Source of the DNA: Nitrospirae bacterium CG2_30_53_67
Lineage (GTDB): Bacteria > CG2-30-53-67
Direction of reading: 5' to 3'
Assembly: GCA_001873285.1 (NCBI GenBank)
Contig: MNYV01000060.1
Location: forward strand, 1-18,455
Length of the DNA stretch: 18,455 nt
In this document: positions 1-7,262 of the stretch, in pieces
Numbering within the stretch: the stretch's first letter is position 1
Layout: the number at the start of each line of letters is the position of its first letter
Notes under the pieces: model-generated
Seen by the model: the letters and a program-made list of their open reading frames with translations, nothing else
Databases searched by the model: none
Told to the model about the DNA's origin: nothing
Translations under genes and position numbers: made by a program

Positions 1-104
1 TCCATCACGGTAATGCGGGCGCCGCGAATGGCCGGCTGCCCGGAGGCAATTTTCGAGTCTACAGATATGTAAGGGTGGCTGGTCTTTCTTTCCGCAACAG
101 TCAT
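1..104 (-). CDS. DUF433 antitoxin-like protein, N-terminal part (runs off left edge)
   Basis: The minus strand reads an open frame of 34 codons from ATG at 104 to the window edge, starting MTVAERKTSHPYISVDSKIA and continuing with a SGQPAIRGARITV segment. The HPYISVDxKIxSGxPxIxGxRITV pattern is the opening of the DUF433 family, small helix-turn-helix proteins often found as VapB-like antitoxins beside PIN-type or DUF5615 toxins. A strong ribosome site (GGAGG, 112-116) lies 7 nt before this ATG. A second in-frame ATG at 110 sits directly against the ribosome site and is less likely. About 40 or more residues should lie outside the window, so any partner toxin cannot be seen. Family assignment is from recognised sequence; an antitoxin role is inferred from family habit. 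Confidence 0.8.
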   Translation of the reverse strand, partial: MTVAERKTSHPYISVDSKIASGQPAIRGARITVM

Positions 105-154
105 AATCATCCCTCCTTCTGTTTTACATCGTCTCTGAATTCCGCGAAATCTTT

Positions 155-325
155 ATGTTGGGATTATACGAAGAAATGGGGATGGAGGCAAGAAAAATCA
201 AGGAGGCATGGCAATTTGTCCGGAGTCCTGTTCCATGGTATATTCAATACAGAATTGAGCGGATCAATCTTCTTTTAAAGGAGCAGGAGATGTCGGAGAT
301 CAAGAAGACGCTCAGCGGAAAGTAG
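155..325 (+). CDS. Possible small ORF or truncated gene remnant, 56 aa
   Basis: An open frame begins MLGLYEEMGMEARKIKEAWQ and ends in a charged, helix-like tail (RIERINLLLKEQEMSEIKKT then LSGK and a TAG stop). The amino-acid mix looks protein-like: amphipathic, rich in E/K/R/I/L, with one WQFVRSPVPWY segment. There is no clear ribosome site before the ATG at 155, and an alternative ATG at 176 also lacks one. The frame is open upstream to about 106, so it may be the 3' end of a gene whose start has been lost. I do not recognise a family. It lies divergent from the DUF433 gene and 40 bases before the MITE-like element, in a stretch that shows signs of rearrangement. Confidence 0.25.
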   Translation: MLGLYEEMGMEARKIKEAWQFVRSPVPWYIQYRIERINLLLKEQEMSEIKKTLSGK

Positions 326-365
326 GGCAGGAAACGGCTCGCTTCCGTCAAAGGGCGTGCTAAAC

Positions 366-512
366 CCAATACCGTTCAGTTAAGATGAAGTCATCCCCGA
401 ATGCCTCTATCGGGGATATGGTTTTTCAGGCAGCTTAAACCAGATTCCCGCTCAGAATCGTTGCGGGAATGACAAAATTCGTGACCGATTATCCTTAAGT
501 GAACAGTATTGG
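366..512. repeat. MITE-like element, 147 bp, with terminal inverted repeats and 8-bp target duplication
   Basis: The left end reads CCAATACCGTTCAGTTAAG (366-384). The right end, read on the other strand inward from 512, is CCAATACTGTTCACTTAAGG, matching at 17 of the first 19 positions. The element is flanked on both sides by TGCTAAAC (358-365 and 513-520), a perfect 8-bp direct repeat typical of a target-site duplication. The interior has no reading frame but holds two hairpins: TCCCCGA/TCGGGGA (394-400 with 410-416) and ATTCCCGC/GCGGGAAT (444-451 with 463-470). Such a layout fits a non-autonomous insertion moved in trans by a transposase not present here; which IS family is not known. The right duplication contains the rmuC stop codon. 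Confidence 0.75.
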
Positions 513-514
513 TG

Positions 515-1762
515 CTAAACCTCGTCTTCCCCTGTTGCCTCAACTTCCATACCGGCAGTCAGCAAATCCACATCCTCATCAGGCGCTGCCGGCAGTCCTC
601 GCTGAGTTCTAAGATCTTCAATTTTATTTAAAACAATATCGAGCTTCCTCTGCCGCGTGGACGTGATGGCATCGTATTCGTTTTGTGCCTCTGCAATCTT
701 TCTGCCCAGCAGATCAAATTTCTTAATATAGTCACCCCATTGTTTCTTGAATTGCCCCAGCAACGATAGTATTTCATTAGAAGTCCGCTCCAATGCGAAG
801 TTGTCAACAGCCTGTCGAATCACGGCCAGAACGGCAAAGAGCGTGATGGGAGAACAGAAGACCACTTTGTTTTTGATCCCATCATCAAAAATTGAGCTGT
901 CCTGCTCATGGATGAAGGCATAGATCTGTTCATTGGGGATAAACAACAGCACATAATCGACCGTGTTCTGTTCCGGACTGATGTATTCACGAGTTGTAAC
1001 TTCTTTAATCCGGGCTTTCACGTCTCTCAAGAAGTCATTGCGATATTTCATTTTCGACTGTTCCGAGTCAGCCTCAAGGAATTTAAGATAGTTGTCCAAA
1101 GGGAATTTAACATCCATATTCAGCGTAAGATGCCGAGGCAGGAGAAACGTGAAGTCCGGCCGCGATCCAATCCCCTGGATGGATTTCTGTTTAAGATAGT
1201 TCACATTCTCAATAAAACCCGCCAGCCGCAAGACATCCTCAGCCATTCGCTCACCCCATTGTCCTCTGACCTTTGTGCTTGCGAGAGCTTCACGAAGCGT
1301 GTTCGTAACCTGCGTAAGAGATGAGGTCTGTTCACTCGTGATTTTCAATTGGGTTGTCAGTTCCCCGAATTTCTTCTCTCTGTCCTTTTCAAGTTCTTTC
1401 ACAAGACCGGAAACATTTTCCAATTGAGATGTCATGCGCTGCAATTGCTGGTCAATGAGACCTTTTTTTGCCTCCAAATCTTTGATATTCCCTTCTCTCT
1501 CTGACTCCAATGTGACTTTGGACAGTTTCAGAAATTCTTCTGTAGATTTTGACAGGGCATCAAGTGACAGACTCCCAAAGCTCGCTTTGACATTCTCGAT
1601 GACCGCATCTACGTCTGCCTTGCGCTGGGTTTCACTCTCTCGAAACAGCTCCCCGGCAAGTTCTTTAGCTGTCTTCGCCTGGATTAACTTTAAGGCAAAA
1701 GCAACGACAAGGCCTATAATAAATCCTGCGAGAAGCGCTATAAGAACCGGAGCCCAATTCAT
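515..1762 (-). CDS. rmuC: DNA recombination protein RmuC
   Basis: This 415-aa protein has the RmuC layout: an N-terminal membrane anchor (about residues 4-24), a long coiled coil (about 30-165), then the RmuC domain. The domain is recognised by RGQWGE (166-171), VLRLAGF, RPDF (201-204) and DVKFP (217-221). The last two carry the acidic and Lys residues of a PD-(D/E)XK-like nuclease fold. Family knowledge: RmuC limits recombination at inverted repeats in E. coli, and its biochemical activity is still poorly defined. The tail (about 391-415) is acidic and low in complexity. An AGGA lies 5 nt before the ATG at 1762. The stop codon (515-517) falls inside the target duplication of the adjacent MITE-like element, so the reading frame survived the insertion. 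Codon use looks AT-richer than the kinase or TPR genes, a weak hint of separate origin. Confidence 0.92.
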   Translation of the reverse strand: MNWAPVLIALLAGFIIGLVVAFALKLIQAKTAKELAGELFRESETQRKADVDAVIENVKASFGSLSLDALSKSTEEFLKLSKVTLESEREGNIKDLEAKKGLIDQQLQRMTSQLENVSGLVKELEKDREKKFGELTTQLKITSEQTSSLTQVTNTLREALASTKVRGQWGERMAEDVLRLAGFIENVNYLKQKSIQGIGSRPDFTFLLPRHLTLNMDVKFPLDNYLKFLEADSEQSKMKYRNDFLRDVKARIKEVTTREYISPEQNTVDYVLLFIPNEQIYAFIHEQDSSIFDDGIKNKVVFCSPITLFAVLAVIRQAVDNFALERTSNEILSLLGQFKKQWGDYIKKFDLLGRKIAEAQNEYDAITSTRQRKLDIVLNKIEDLRTQRGLPAAPDEDVDLLTAGMEVEATGEDEV

Positions 1763-2072
1763 AGAATCCTACTTCAATGTATTTGAGAAAAACGGACAGG
1801 GACGGATGCAAACCCGAAACAGGAATTGACGAATTTCAGGCGATCCCTTTGATGTTAAAACAGCCGCAGAGGTTCCCTTTCATATCGAACCGTCCCTGAA
1901 ACCTCTCGGTTATCCATGTCCTTGAGGACAATGCCATCCCTGTCTATTCACCGACATGTCAGTTGAGTCAGACAGCCAGAAACCTCCCTGACACCATGGT
2001 CATTTGCATAGGGCAACAAATCGAATCAGGGATTGCAGACAGGATCTTGTTTTTCAGGACGTTTTAAAACCG
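1763..2072. other. Non-coding stretch between rmuC and the CBM48 gene
   Basis: About 310 bases separate the start of rmuC from the end of the CBM48 gene, both on the minus strand. No reading frame with a ribosome site, no tRNA fold and no convincing terminator was found. A small palindrome, TGTCCT-TG-AGGACA (1917-1930), and loosely repeated GTCCCTG/GTCCGT words occur. The rmuC promoter should be here, but no clear -35/-10 pair stands out. Confidence 0.4.
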
Positions 2073-2363
2073 TTAATGGATTTCAAGAACCGAGTTTTCG
2101 GTCCCAAAGCTATTGGCCACCTTCTTGGGACAGGAAGGATCCGTGATCCATTTCCCGTCCACGACAAACTTGTATTCATATTTTCCGGACGGCACCATGG
2201 TCTGTATCTTCCAGATGCCGTCCCTGGACCTCTTGGCCTTCAAAACATCGGGCCTCCAGCCGTTGAAATCCCCCGCAATCCCCACCCAATTCGCATCGGG
2301 AGCCGAGATTCTGAACTCCACCATCCTCCTTGCGCTCTCCTTTTTCATCTCTTTCTTCGCCAT
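2073..2363 (-). CDS. Stand-alone glycogen-binding protein, CBM48/AMPK-beta type
   Basis: This 96-aa protein is almost only one carbohydrate-binding module of the isoamylase-N/AMPK-beta family. Visible hallmarks are the early strand VEFRISAPDANWVGIAGDF, the DFNGW motif (32-36), a second aromatic (W51), YEYKFVVDGKW (62-72), D75 and the GTEN tail motif (87-90). By alignment to AMPK-beta from memory, W36, W72, K65 and N90 occupy the sugar-contacting positions, so glycogen or maltodextrin binding is likely retained. A short basic leader (KKEMKKESARR) precedes the domain. There is no signal peptide, so it should act in the cytoplasm. An AAGGAGGG ribosome site is well placed before the ATG at 2363. 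No glycogen enzyme is nearby, so its partner is unknown. It is transcribed away from the histidine kinase gene. Confidence 0.88.
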   Translation of the reverse strand: MAKKEMKKESARRMVEFRISAPDANWVGIAGDFNGWRPDVLKAKRSRDGIWKIQTMVPSGKYEYKFVVDGKWITDPSCPKKVANSFGTENSVLEIH

Positions 2364-2516
2364 AGGTCATCCCTCCTTTTTATAACAGGTTGCACGTTCA
2401 ACCATTTGCTTTGTCAACCACCGTCAAACTTCAGGCTCACCTCCATGACGGACAAGGCCGTCGTCCATTCAGAAGATGTTTACAACATACCCGGAGGATC
2501 GGATCTTGTCAAGATG

Positions 2517-2545
2517 TTTACTTTTCCATGGCCGTATGTTACTAT
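2517..2545 (+). promoter_or_regulatory. Candidate sigma-70 promoter of the histidine kinase operon
   Basis: TTTACT (2517-2522) and TACTAT (2540-2545) are spaced by 17 nt, which would start transcription near 2552, about 30 nt before the kinase ATG. Both hexamers match the consensus only in part. An 11-bp direct repeat, AAGATGTTTAC, lies at 2473-2483 and again at 2511-2521, the second copy overlapping the -35; it could be a regulator site. Confidence 0.35.
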
Positions 2546-2583
2546 TTTTCCCGTCAAAACCGCACGATGAGGGATGACCGGTC

Positions 2584-5349
2584 ATGTTGAATCTTCGGAA
2601 CATCAGCATCTTCTACGGAATCGGGAGAAGGATTCTTCTCTGGTTCAGTCTTTTTTTCCTCATTCCCCTGCTCACCGTAAGCTTTACAGGGTATCAGCAA
2701 AGCAAAAAGGCCATCCGCAAGCAGGTTTATGACCATTTTGAATCCATGCTCGACCTGCAGAAGGAAGCCCTGATCCATTATCTGGAACAGAAAAAAGTCC
2801 AGCTTAAATCCTCGGTCGCGGAAAACGAATTCATCTTTATCTCCACGGTGGTGCTTCAGTCCGCCACCTTCGGCAAAGGAGACATCGAGGCGGCTCGGAA
2901 CCGGGTTCAGAAATACGCGGCGGAAAAGAAGATCGAGATGGCCGCCCGGGAGATTTGGATCCTGGGAAAAAACGGAGGCGTGCTCGCCTCATCCGATGCA
3001 TCCATGCTCGATTCCGACCGCAGGCTTTCCCCGGAATTCATAGCCTATCAGGCTGACCCGGCCCCCATCAAAATCCGTTATATGGAGACCTCCCATGGCC
3101 CCGAAGTCCTGATCTTCGCCCCCATCAAGAGTGAGACCGGAGAATGGGCAGGACTTTTTACCCTGTCCATCAATATAGAGGACATCTACCGTATATTGGA
3201 AAACCGGACCGGTCTTGGAGAAACGGGCGAGACCTACCTGGTTGACGACAAAGGCCGTATGATCTCCAGGTCGCGATTCCTCCCCGATGTGATTTTGAAA
3301 AAGAAGATCCGCCTGGCCGAGATCCTTGAACGCAAGGATTGGCGCATCTCTGAGAATTATCCTCTGAATTACCGCGGGCTTAAGGTCATTCAGGCCCACG
3401 CCCGGTCCCCGTACTTCGGCTGGACGTTGATCGGGGAGATGGAGACCTCCGAGGCCTTTCGCGACCTGACGGCCCAGCGCAATAAGACGATCATGATTGC
3501 GATCGTCCTCTTCATCCTTCTGGTGTTGGTCGCCGCCTTGATCTCCGAAACCCTGACCCGGCCCATCCGCGTCCTGGCCCAGGCCGCCAAGCGGGTCTCA
3601 AAAGGGGATCTCAACCAGAAGGTGGAGACCCAGCCGGGCAATGAACTGGCCGACCTGGCCTTGGAATTCAACAAGATGACCAAAAGCCTCAAGGAGTCCA
3701 AGGAAAAAATGGAGGAATGGAACGCCGGCATCCAGCAGGAAGTGGAGAACCGCACCCAGGATCTGTTGAAGTCGGAGCTCAAGTTCAGAAACCTCATGGA
3801 AAACGCCAACGATGCGATCATGATCTTCAATGCTGAAGACAGGCTCTGCTCCCTCGCCAACCTGAAAGCCGAGATTCTGACCGGATACAGACATGAGGAG
3901 ATCCTCCGAACCCGTTTCTTCGACTTCTTCCCTCCGGACCACAGCGAACGCCTCAAGGAACACTACCGGAAGGCATTGGAACGGGGTTCTGACAATCTGT
4001 ACAACATCCCCCTGCAGAGAAAAGACGGCTGGCTGGTCTTTGTGGATATCAGCAACAGCCTGATCGAATTCCAGAATCAGAAGTTCATCAACTGCATCCT
4101 TCATGACGTGACCGAGAAGCATAAAATCGAACGGGAGAGGAACGCGGTTTTTCAAATCTCAGACATTATTGCAAAATCATCGGATCTGGATACCATTCTC
4201 AGAAAGGCGCTGGACATCATCTTAAAAAATCTGGAGCTGGAGGTGGCCGTCATCTTTCTGTACGATCAGAAAACCAACGAACTCATTCTCTCATTCCAGA
4301 AGGGATTTTCCAAGGCATTCATGGATCAGTTCGCCCGGCAGGCCGTCACGGCGGATTCGGGCAGGATCTGTGTAAAAACCGCCTTCACTCAGGAGATGCA
4401 CTACCTTCAAAACCCTTTCGAGGGGAATATGGACATCTACCTGGACACGGATGTGGACAAGGATTATCTTCAGACCGTCGTGAGCCTTCCCCTCCTCGCG
4501 GAGGGAACCCTGGTCGGCGTCCTGGAGGTGATCACCAACCGCAGGCGCAGATTCTCCAGCGAAAACTTTATGCTCCTCGAAGCGCTTGCAAACCAGCTTG
4601 CCGCAGGCATCCTCCGTATCCAGTTGGAACAGGGAATGCAGGAACGGATCCAGCAGTCCGAAAAGCTTTCCAGCGTGGGCCAGCTTGCAGCGGGAATCGC
4701 CCATGAAATCGGCACCCCTCTGAACATCATCTCCGGTAATGCCGAATACCTGATGATGGACATGAAACCCGATGACCCGAAAATGGAGGAACTCTCCATC
4801 ATCATCCAGCAAACCGAACGGATTGCAAAATTGATTCAACAGCTCATGGACTTCGCCAGAAACACCCGGCCCAGCTTCGAACTCACGGACATCCATCAAC
4901 TGATAGACAACACCCTGACGCTGACCAGGCACCAAATCAAAAAACATTTCATCTCACTCACATCAAATCTGAACGGCCGTCTTCCGAAAATTGTTGCGGA
5001 CCCGAACCAGATCCAGCAGGTCTTTCTGAATATCATCATCAATGCCATCCAGGCCACGCCGGACGGAGGGAGCCTCCGCATAGAGACCGAGATCGGCCGA
5101 GACGAAGAGTCGGTCCAGGTCCGGATCTGCGATACAGGCTGCGGCATCCCCAGGGAATATATCAACAACATCTTCGATCCGTTTTTCACGACCAAGGAAG
5201 TCGGACAGGGCACCGGCCTGGGTCTTGCCGTGAGCCACCGGATCATTGAAAATCACAGAGGCAAGATCGAAGTCGAAAGCAGGGTCAATGAAGGAACCTG
5301 CTTCACGGTGATTTTACCCATCCATGCCGAGGAGACCCGAAATGAATAA
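2584..5349 (+). CDS. Membrane sensor histidine kinase (Cache-like, HAMP, PAS, GAF, HisKA, HATPase)
   Basis: This 921-aa kinase has an N-terminal membrane helix (about 18-38), a roughly 260-residue periplasmic sensor that looks like a double-Cache domain (it includes GLGETGETYLVDDKGRMISR), a second membrane helix (about 302-320), a HAMP linker (about 320-372), a PAS domain (about 398-508) and a GAF domain (about 530-685). The HisKA domain carries the phospho-acceptor His707 in AGIAHEIGTPLN. The ATPase domain has N820, DTGCGIP (from D850) and GTGLGL (876-881). All catalytic boxes are intact. It overlaps the following response regulator by 8 nt, so the two are translationally coupled and form a cognate pair. 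The set-up resembles NtrB/AtoS/ZraS-type kinases that activate sigma-54 regulators. The outside ligand cannot be told from sequence; Cache domains usually bind small metabolites. The GAF domain may add a second, cytoplasmic input. Confidence 0.95.
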   Translation: MLNLRNISIFYGIGRRILLWFSLFFLIPLLTVSFTGYQQSKKAIRKQVYDHFESMLDLQKEALIHYLEQKKVQLKSSVAENEFIFISTVVLQSATFGKGDIEAARNRVQKYAAEKKIEMAAREIWILGKNGGVLASSDASMLDSDRRLSPEFIAYQADPAPIKIRYMETSHGPEVLIFAPIKSETGEWAGLFTLSINIEDIYRILENRTGLGETGETYLVDDKGRMISRSRFLPDVILKKKIRLAEILERKDWRISENYPLNYRGLKVIQAHARSPYFGWTLIGEMETSEAFRDLTAQRNKTIMIAIVLFILLVLVAALISETLTRPIRVLAQAAKRVSKGDLNQKVETQPGNELADLALEFNKMTKSLKESKEKMEEWNAGIQQEVENRTQDLLKSELKFRNLMENANDAIMIFNAEDRLCSLANLKAEILTGYRHEEILRTRFFDFFPPDHSERLKEHYRKALERGSDNLYNIPLQRKDGWLVFVDISNSLIEFQNQKFINCILHDVTEKHKIERERNAVFQISDIIAKSSDLDTILRKALDIILKNLELEVAVIFLYDQKTNELILSFQKGFSKAFMDQFARQAVTADSGRICVKTAFTQEMHYLQNPFEGNMDIYLDTDVDKDYLQTVVSLPLLAEGTLVGVLEVITNRRRRFSSENFMLLEALANQLAAGILRIQLEQGMQERIQQSEKLSSVGQLAAGIAHEIGTPLNIISGNAEYLMMDMKPDDPKMEELSIIIQQTERIAKLIQQLMDFARNTRPSFELTDIHQLIDNTLTLTRHQIKKHFISLTSNLNGRLPKIVADPNQIQQVFLNIIINAIQATPDGGSLRIETEIGRDEESVQVRICDTGCGIPREYINNIFDPFFTTKEVGQGTGLGLAVSHRIIENHRGKIEVESRVNEGTCFTVILPIHAEETRNE

Positions 5350-6694
5350 GTCAGCATCCATTCTGGTGGTGGAAGACGAAGAAAAGATGCGTGAGCTGCT
5401 CCAGAAGATCCTCTTGACCGAAGGGTACCTGGTCCAGACGGCAAGCAACGGCAGCGCCGCCCTCTCGATGATCGAGGAGCACTCCTTTGATATCGTCCTG
5501 ACGGACGTGAAGATGCCGGGCCTCGGCGGGATCGAGCTTTTGAAGGCCGTCAGGGGGATATCCAAGAAGACCTATGTGATCATCATGACCGCCTTCGGGA
5601 CCATTGACTCGGCCGTGGAGGCCATGAAACAGGGGGCTTATGACTACATCTCCAAACCCTTCAAAATGGATGAGATCCGGATCCTCATGAACAAGATCCT
5701 GGATGAGAAGGCCCTTCGTCACGAAGTGAACTCCCTGCGCAGAGAGGTGAACCGCCGGTACCAGTACAGCAACATCATCGGGAAGAGCAAAGGCATGCAG
5801 GAAATCTTCGAGCTGATCGAAAGGGTCTCCGACGGCAAGAGCACGGTGCTGATCCAGGGAAGGAGCGGGACAGGCAAGGAACTCGTGGCCAAAGCCATCC
5901 ACTATAACGGTCCCAGGAAGGACAAACCCTTCATGGCCGTCAACTGCAGCGCCATCCCCGAAACCCTCCTGGAAAGCGAGCTCTTCGGTCATGTTAAGGG
6001 GGCCTTCACCGGCGCCGTCACCACGAAAACCGGACTCTTTGAGGAGGCCGACGGCGGGACCCTGTTCCTGGACGAGATCGGGGACCTCTCACTATCCATG
6101 CAGGTCAAACTGCTGCGGGTCCTGCAGGAAAGGGAGATCAAGCCGGTCGGGGGAACGGAGTCGAAAAAGATCGACATCCGCCTCATCACCGCCACCCACC
6201 AGGACCTGGCGGAAAAAATAAGGCAGGGGACCTTCCGGGAAGACCTCTATTACCGGTTGAACGTCATCAACATCATCATCCCCCCTCTCAAGGACCGCCC
6301 CGAGGATATCCCTCTTCTGGCCCGTCATTTTCTGAACCTTTACGCCAAGGAGAACAACCGGAGCGGGATGACCGTCTCCAGGGAGGTTCTCGAGGCGTTC
6401 ATCAACTATCCGTGGACCGGAAACGTCCGGGAGCTGGAAAACATCATCGAACGGGCCGTCATCCTATGCAAGGGGAATGAGATCACCTTGGAGGACCTTC
6501 CGCCTCACTTCCTCAAGGAGAGCCGGGAGAGTCTGGAGAAAACAGATCTCAGCAGCCTCTCGCTGGATGAGGTGGAAAAGGAGCATATCCAACGCGTCCT
6601 TGAAAGCGTAGGCGGGCACAAAATGAAAGCCGCTGAGATCCTTAAGATCGACCGGAGAACCCTCTACAGGAAACTCCAGAGCTATAACCTGTGA
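5342..6694 (+). CDS. NtrC-family sigma-54-dependent response regulator
   Basis: The 450-aa product has a receiver domain (about 1-120) with acidic D12, phospho-acceptor D55, T83 and K105. It is followed by a sigma-54 AAA+ domain with Walker A GRSGTGKE (173-180), the GAFTGA loop (220-225) that contacts sigma-54, and Walker B with D244-E245. A Fis-type helix-turn-helix ends the protein (about 408-450; GGHKMKAAEILKIDRRTLYR). All residues expected for phosphorylation, ATP hydrolysis and sigma-54 contact are present. The start chosen is the ATG at 5342, because a GAGGAG ribosome site lies 7 nt upstream and the frame overlaps the kinase stop in the usual coupled way. An in-frame ATG at 5324 would have no such site. 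It should bind enhancer sites and activate sigma-54 promoters in answer to the upstream kinase. No sigma-54 site was found within the window, so its targets may lie elsewhere. Confidence 0.95.
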   Translation: MNKSASILVVEDEEKMRELLQKILLTEGYLVQTASNGSAALSMIEEHSFDIVLTDVKMPGLGGIELLKAVRGISKKTYVIIMTAFGTIDSAVEAMKQGAYDYISKPFKMDEIRILMNKILDEKALRHEVNSLRREVNRRYQYSNIIGKSKGMQEIFELIERVSDGKSTVLIQGRSGTGKELVAKAIHYNGPRKDKPFMAVNCSAIPETLLESELFGHVKGAFTGAVTTKTGLFEEADGGTLFLDEIGDLSLSMQVKLLRVLQEREIKPVGGTESKKIDIRLITATHQDLAEKIRQGTFREDLYYRLNVINIIIPPLKDRPEDIPLLARHFLNLYAKENNRSGMTVSREVLEAFINYPWTGNVRELENIIERAVILCKGNEITLEDLPPHFLKESRESLEKTDLSSLSLDEVEKEHIQRVLESVGGHKMKAAEILKIDRRTLYRKLQSYNL

Positions 6695-6710
6695 AACCCG
6701 TTAAAAATGA

Positions 6711-6739
6711 TTTACTTTCTCCCTTTAATCAGATAAATT
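6711..6739 (+). promoter_or_regulatory. Candidate sigma-70 promoter upstream of the CBS protein gene
   Basis: TTTACT (6711-6716) and TAAATT (6734-6739) are separated by 17 nt in the 85-bp gap between the response regulator and the CBS gene. This could give the CBS-transporter pair its own transcript. The hexamers are imperfect, and read-through from the regulator is equally possible, since no terminator is visible in the gap. Confidence 0.35.
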
Positions 6740-6779
6740 ATTAAGTCCGTTTACCGGATTCCCATAGGAGAAAATTACC

Positions 6780-7238
6780 ATGAAAGCCAAAAACATCATG
6801 AATCCATCCCCCATCACCATCCATGCGGATGCCACGATCCAAGACCTGGTCAACCTCCTCAATGATAAGAAATTCGACGGGTTATGCGTGGTGGAAGGCG
6901 AAAACAAACTGGTCGGGGTGGTGACCCTTTTCGAACTTTACGAGGCCTTTCTTCCCGGCTATGTCATGATGAAGGAGGAACTGGCCCACTTGATTCATGA
7001 CGGGTACTTCGAAAAGAAGTGCAGGGAAATAAGAAACCAGCCGGTCCGCTCGATCATGAGGTCCGACCTCGTCAAAATCAAGGAAGAGGATACGCTCATC
7101 AGTGTGCTGGCCGATATCGTGAAATCCCGCCTTCAGGTGGTCCCGGTGACCCGAGGGGATACGCTCATCGGCATGATCCACAAAAAAAGCCTCCTCTCTT
7201 ACACGAGCAAGGTGCTGATAGAAAATCATTCGAACTGA
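6780..7238 (+). CDS. Two-CBS-domain protein
   Basis: The 152-aa protein is a single pair of CBS motifs with no attached effector. The first (about 1-60) opens AKNIMNPSPITIHADATIQD and contains VVEGENKLVGVVTLFEL; the second (about 88-148) opens VRSIMRSDLVKIKEEDTL and contains VVPVTRGDTLIGMIHKKSL. CBS pairs bind adenine nucleotides (AMP, ADP, ATP, SAM and others) and commonly control transporters or enzymes. A GGAG ribosome site precedes the ATG. The gene ends only 24 nt before the transporter gene on the same strand, so the simplest reading is a soluble nucleotide-sensing regulator of that transporter. That functional link is inference from spacing. The linker between the motifs (about 60-88) is longer than in minimal CBS proteins. 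Confidence 0.9.
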   Translation: MKAKNIMNPSPITIHADATIQDLVNLLNDKKFDGLCVVEGENKLVGVVTLFELYEAFLPGYVMMKEELAHLIHDGYFEKKCREIRNQPVRSIMRSDLVKIKEEDTLISVLADIVKSRLQVVPVTRGDTLIGMIHKKSLLSYTSKVLIENHSN

Positions 7239-7262
7239 CGCTGCATAAGGAGCACGACGGTG

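Noticed and set aside
1917-1930. TGTCCT-TG-AGGACA palindrome in the gap before rmuC
   Set aside because: Short and isolated, no promoter beside it; likely chance.
2385-2425. Possible sigma-54 promoter upstream of the CBM48 gene (TGG...TGC on the minus strand)
   Set aside because: The GG and GC pairs are 8 nt apart rather than the required 10.
2447-2462. GACGG-ACAAGG-CCGTC hairpin between the CBM48 and kinase genes
   Set aside because: Stem of only 5 bp with no T tract; not a supported terminator or operator.
2473-2521. 11-bp direct repeat AAGATGTTTAC upstream of the histidine kinase
   Set aside because: Two copies 38 bp apart with no symmetry or known regulator; noted with the promoter but too weak to stand alone.
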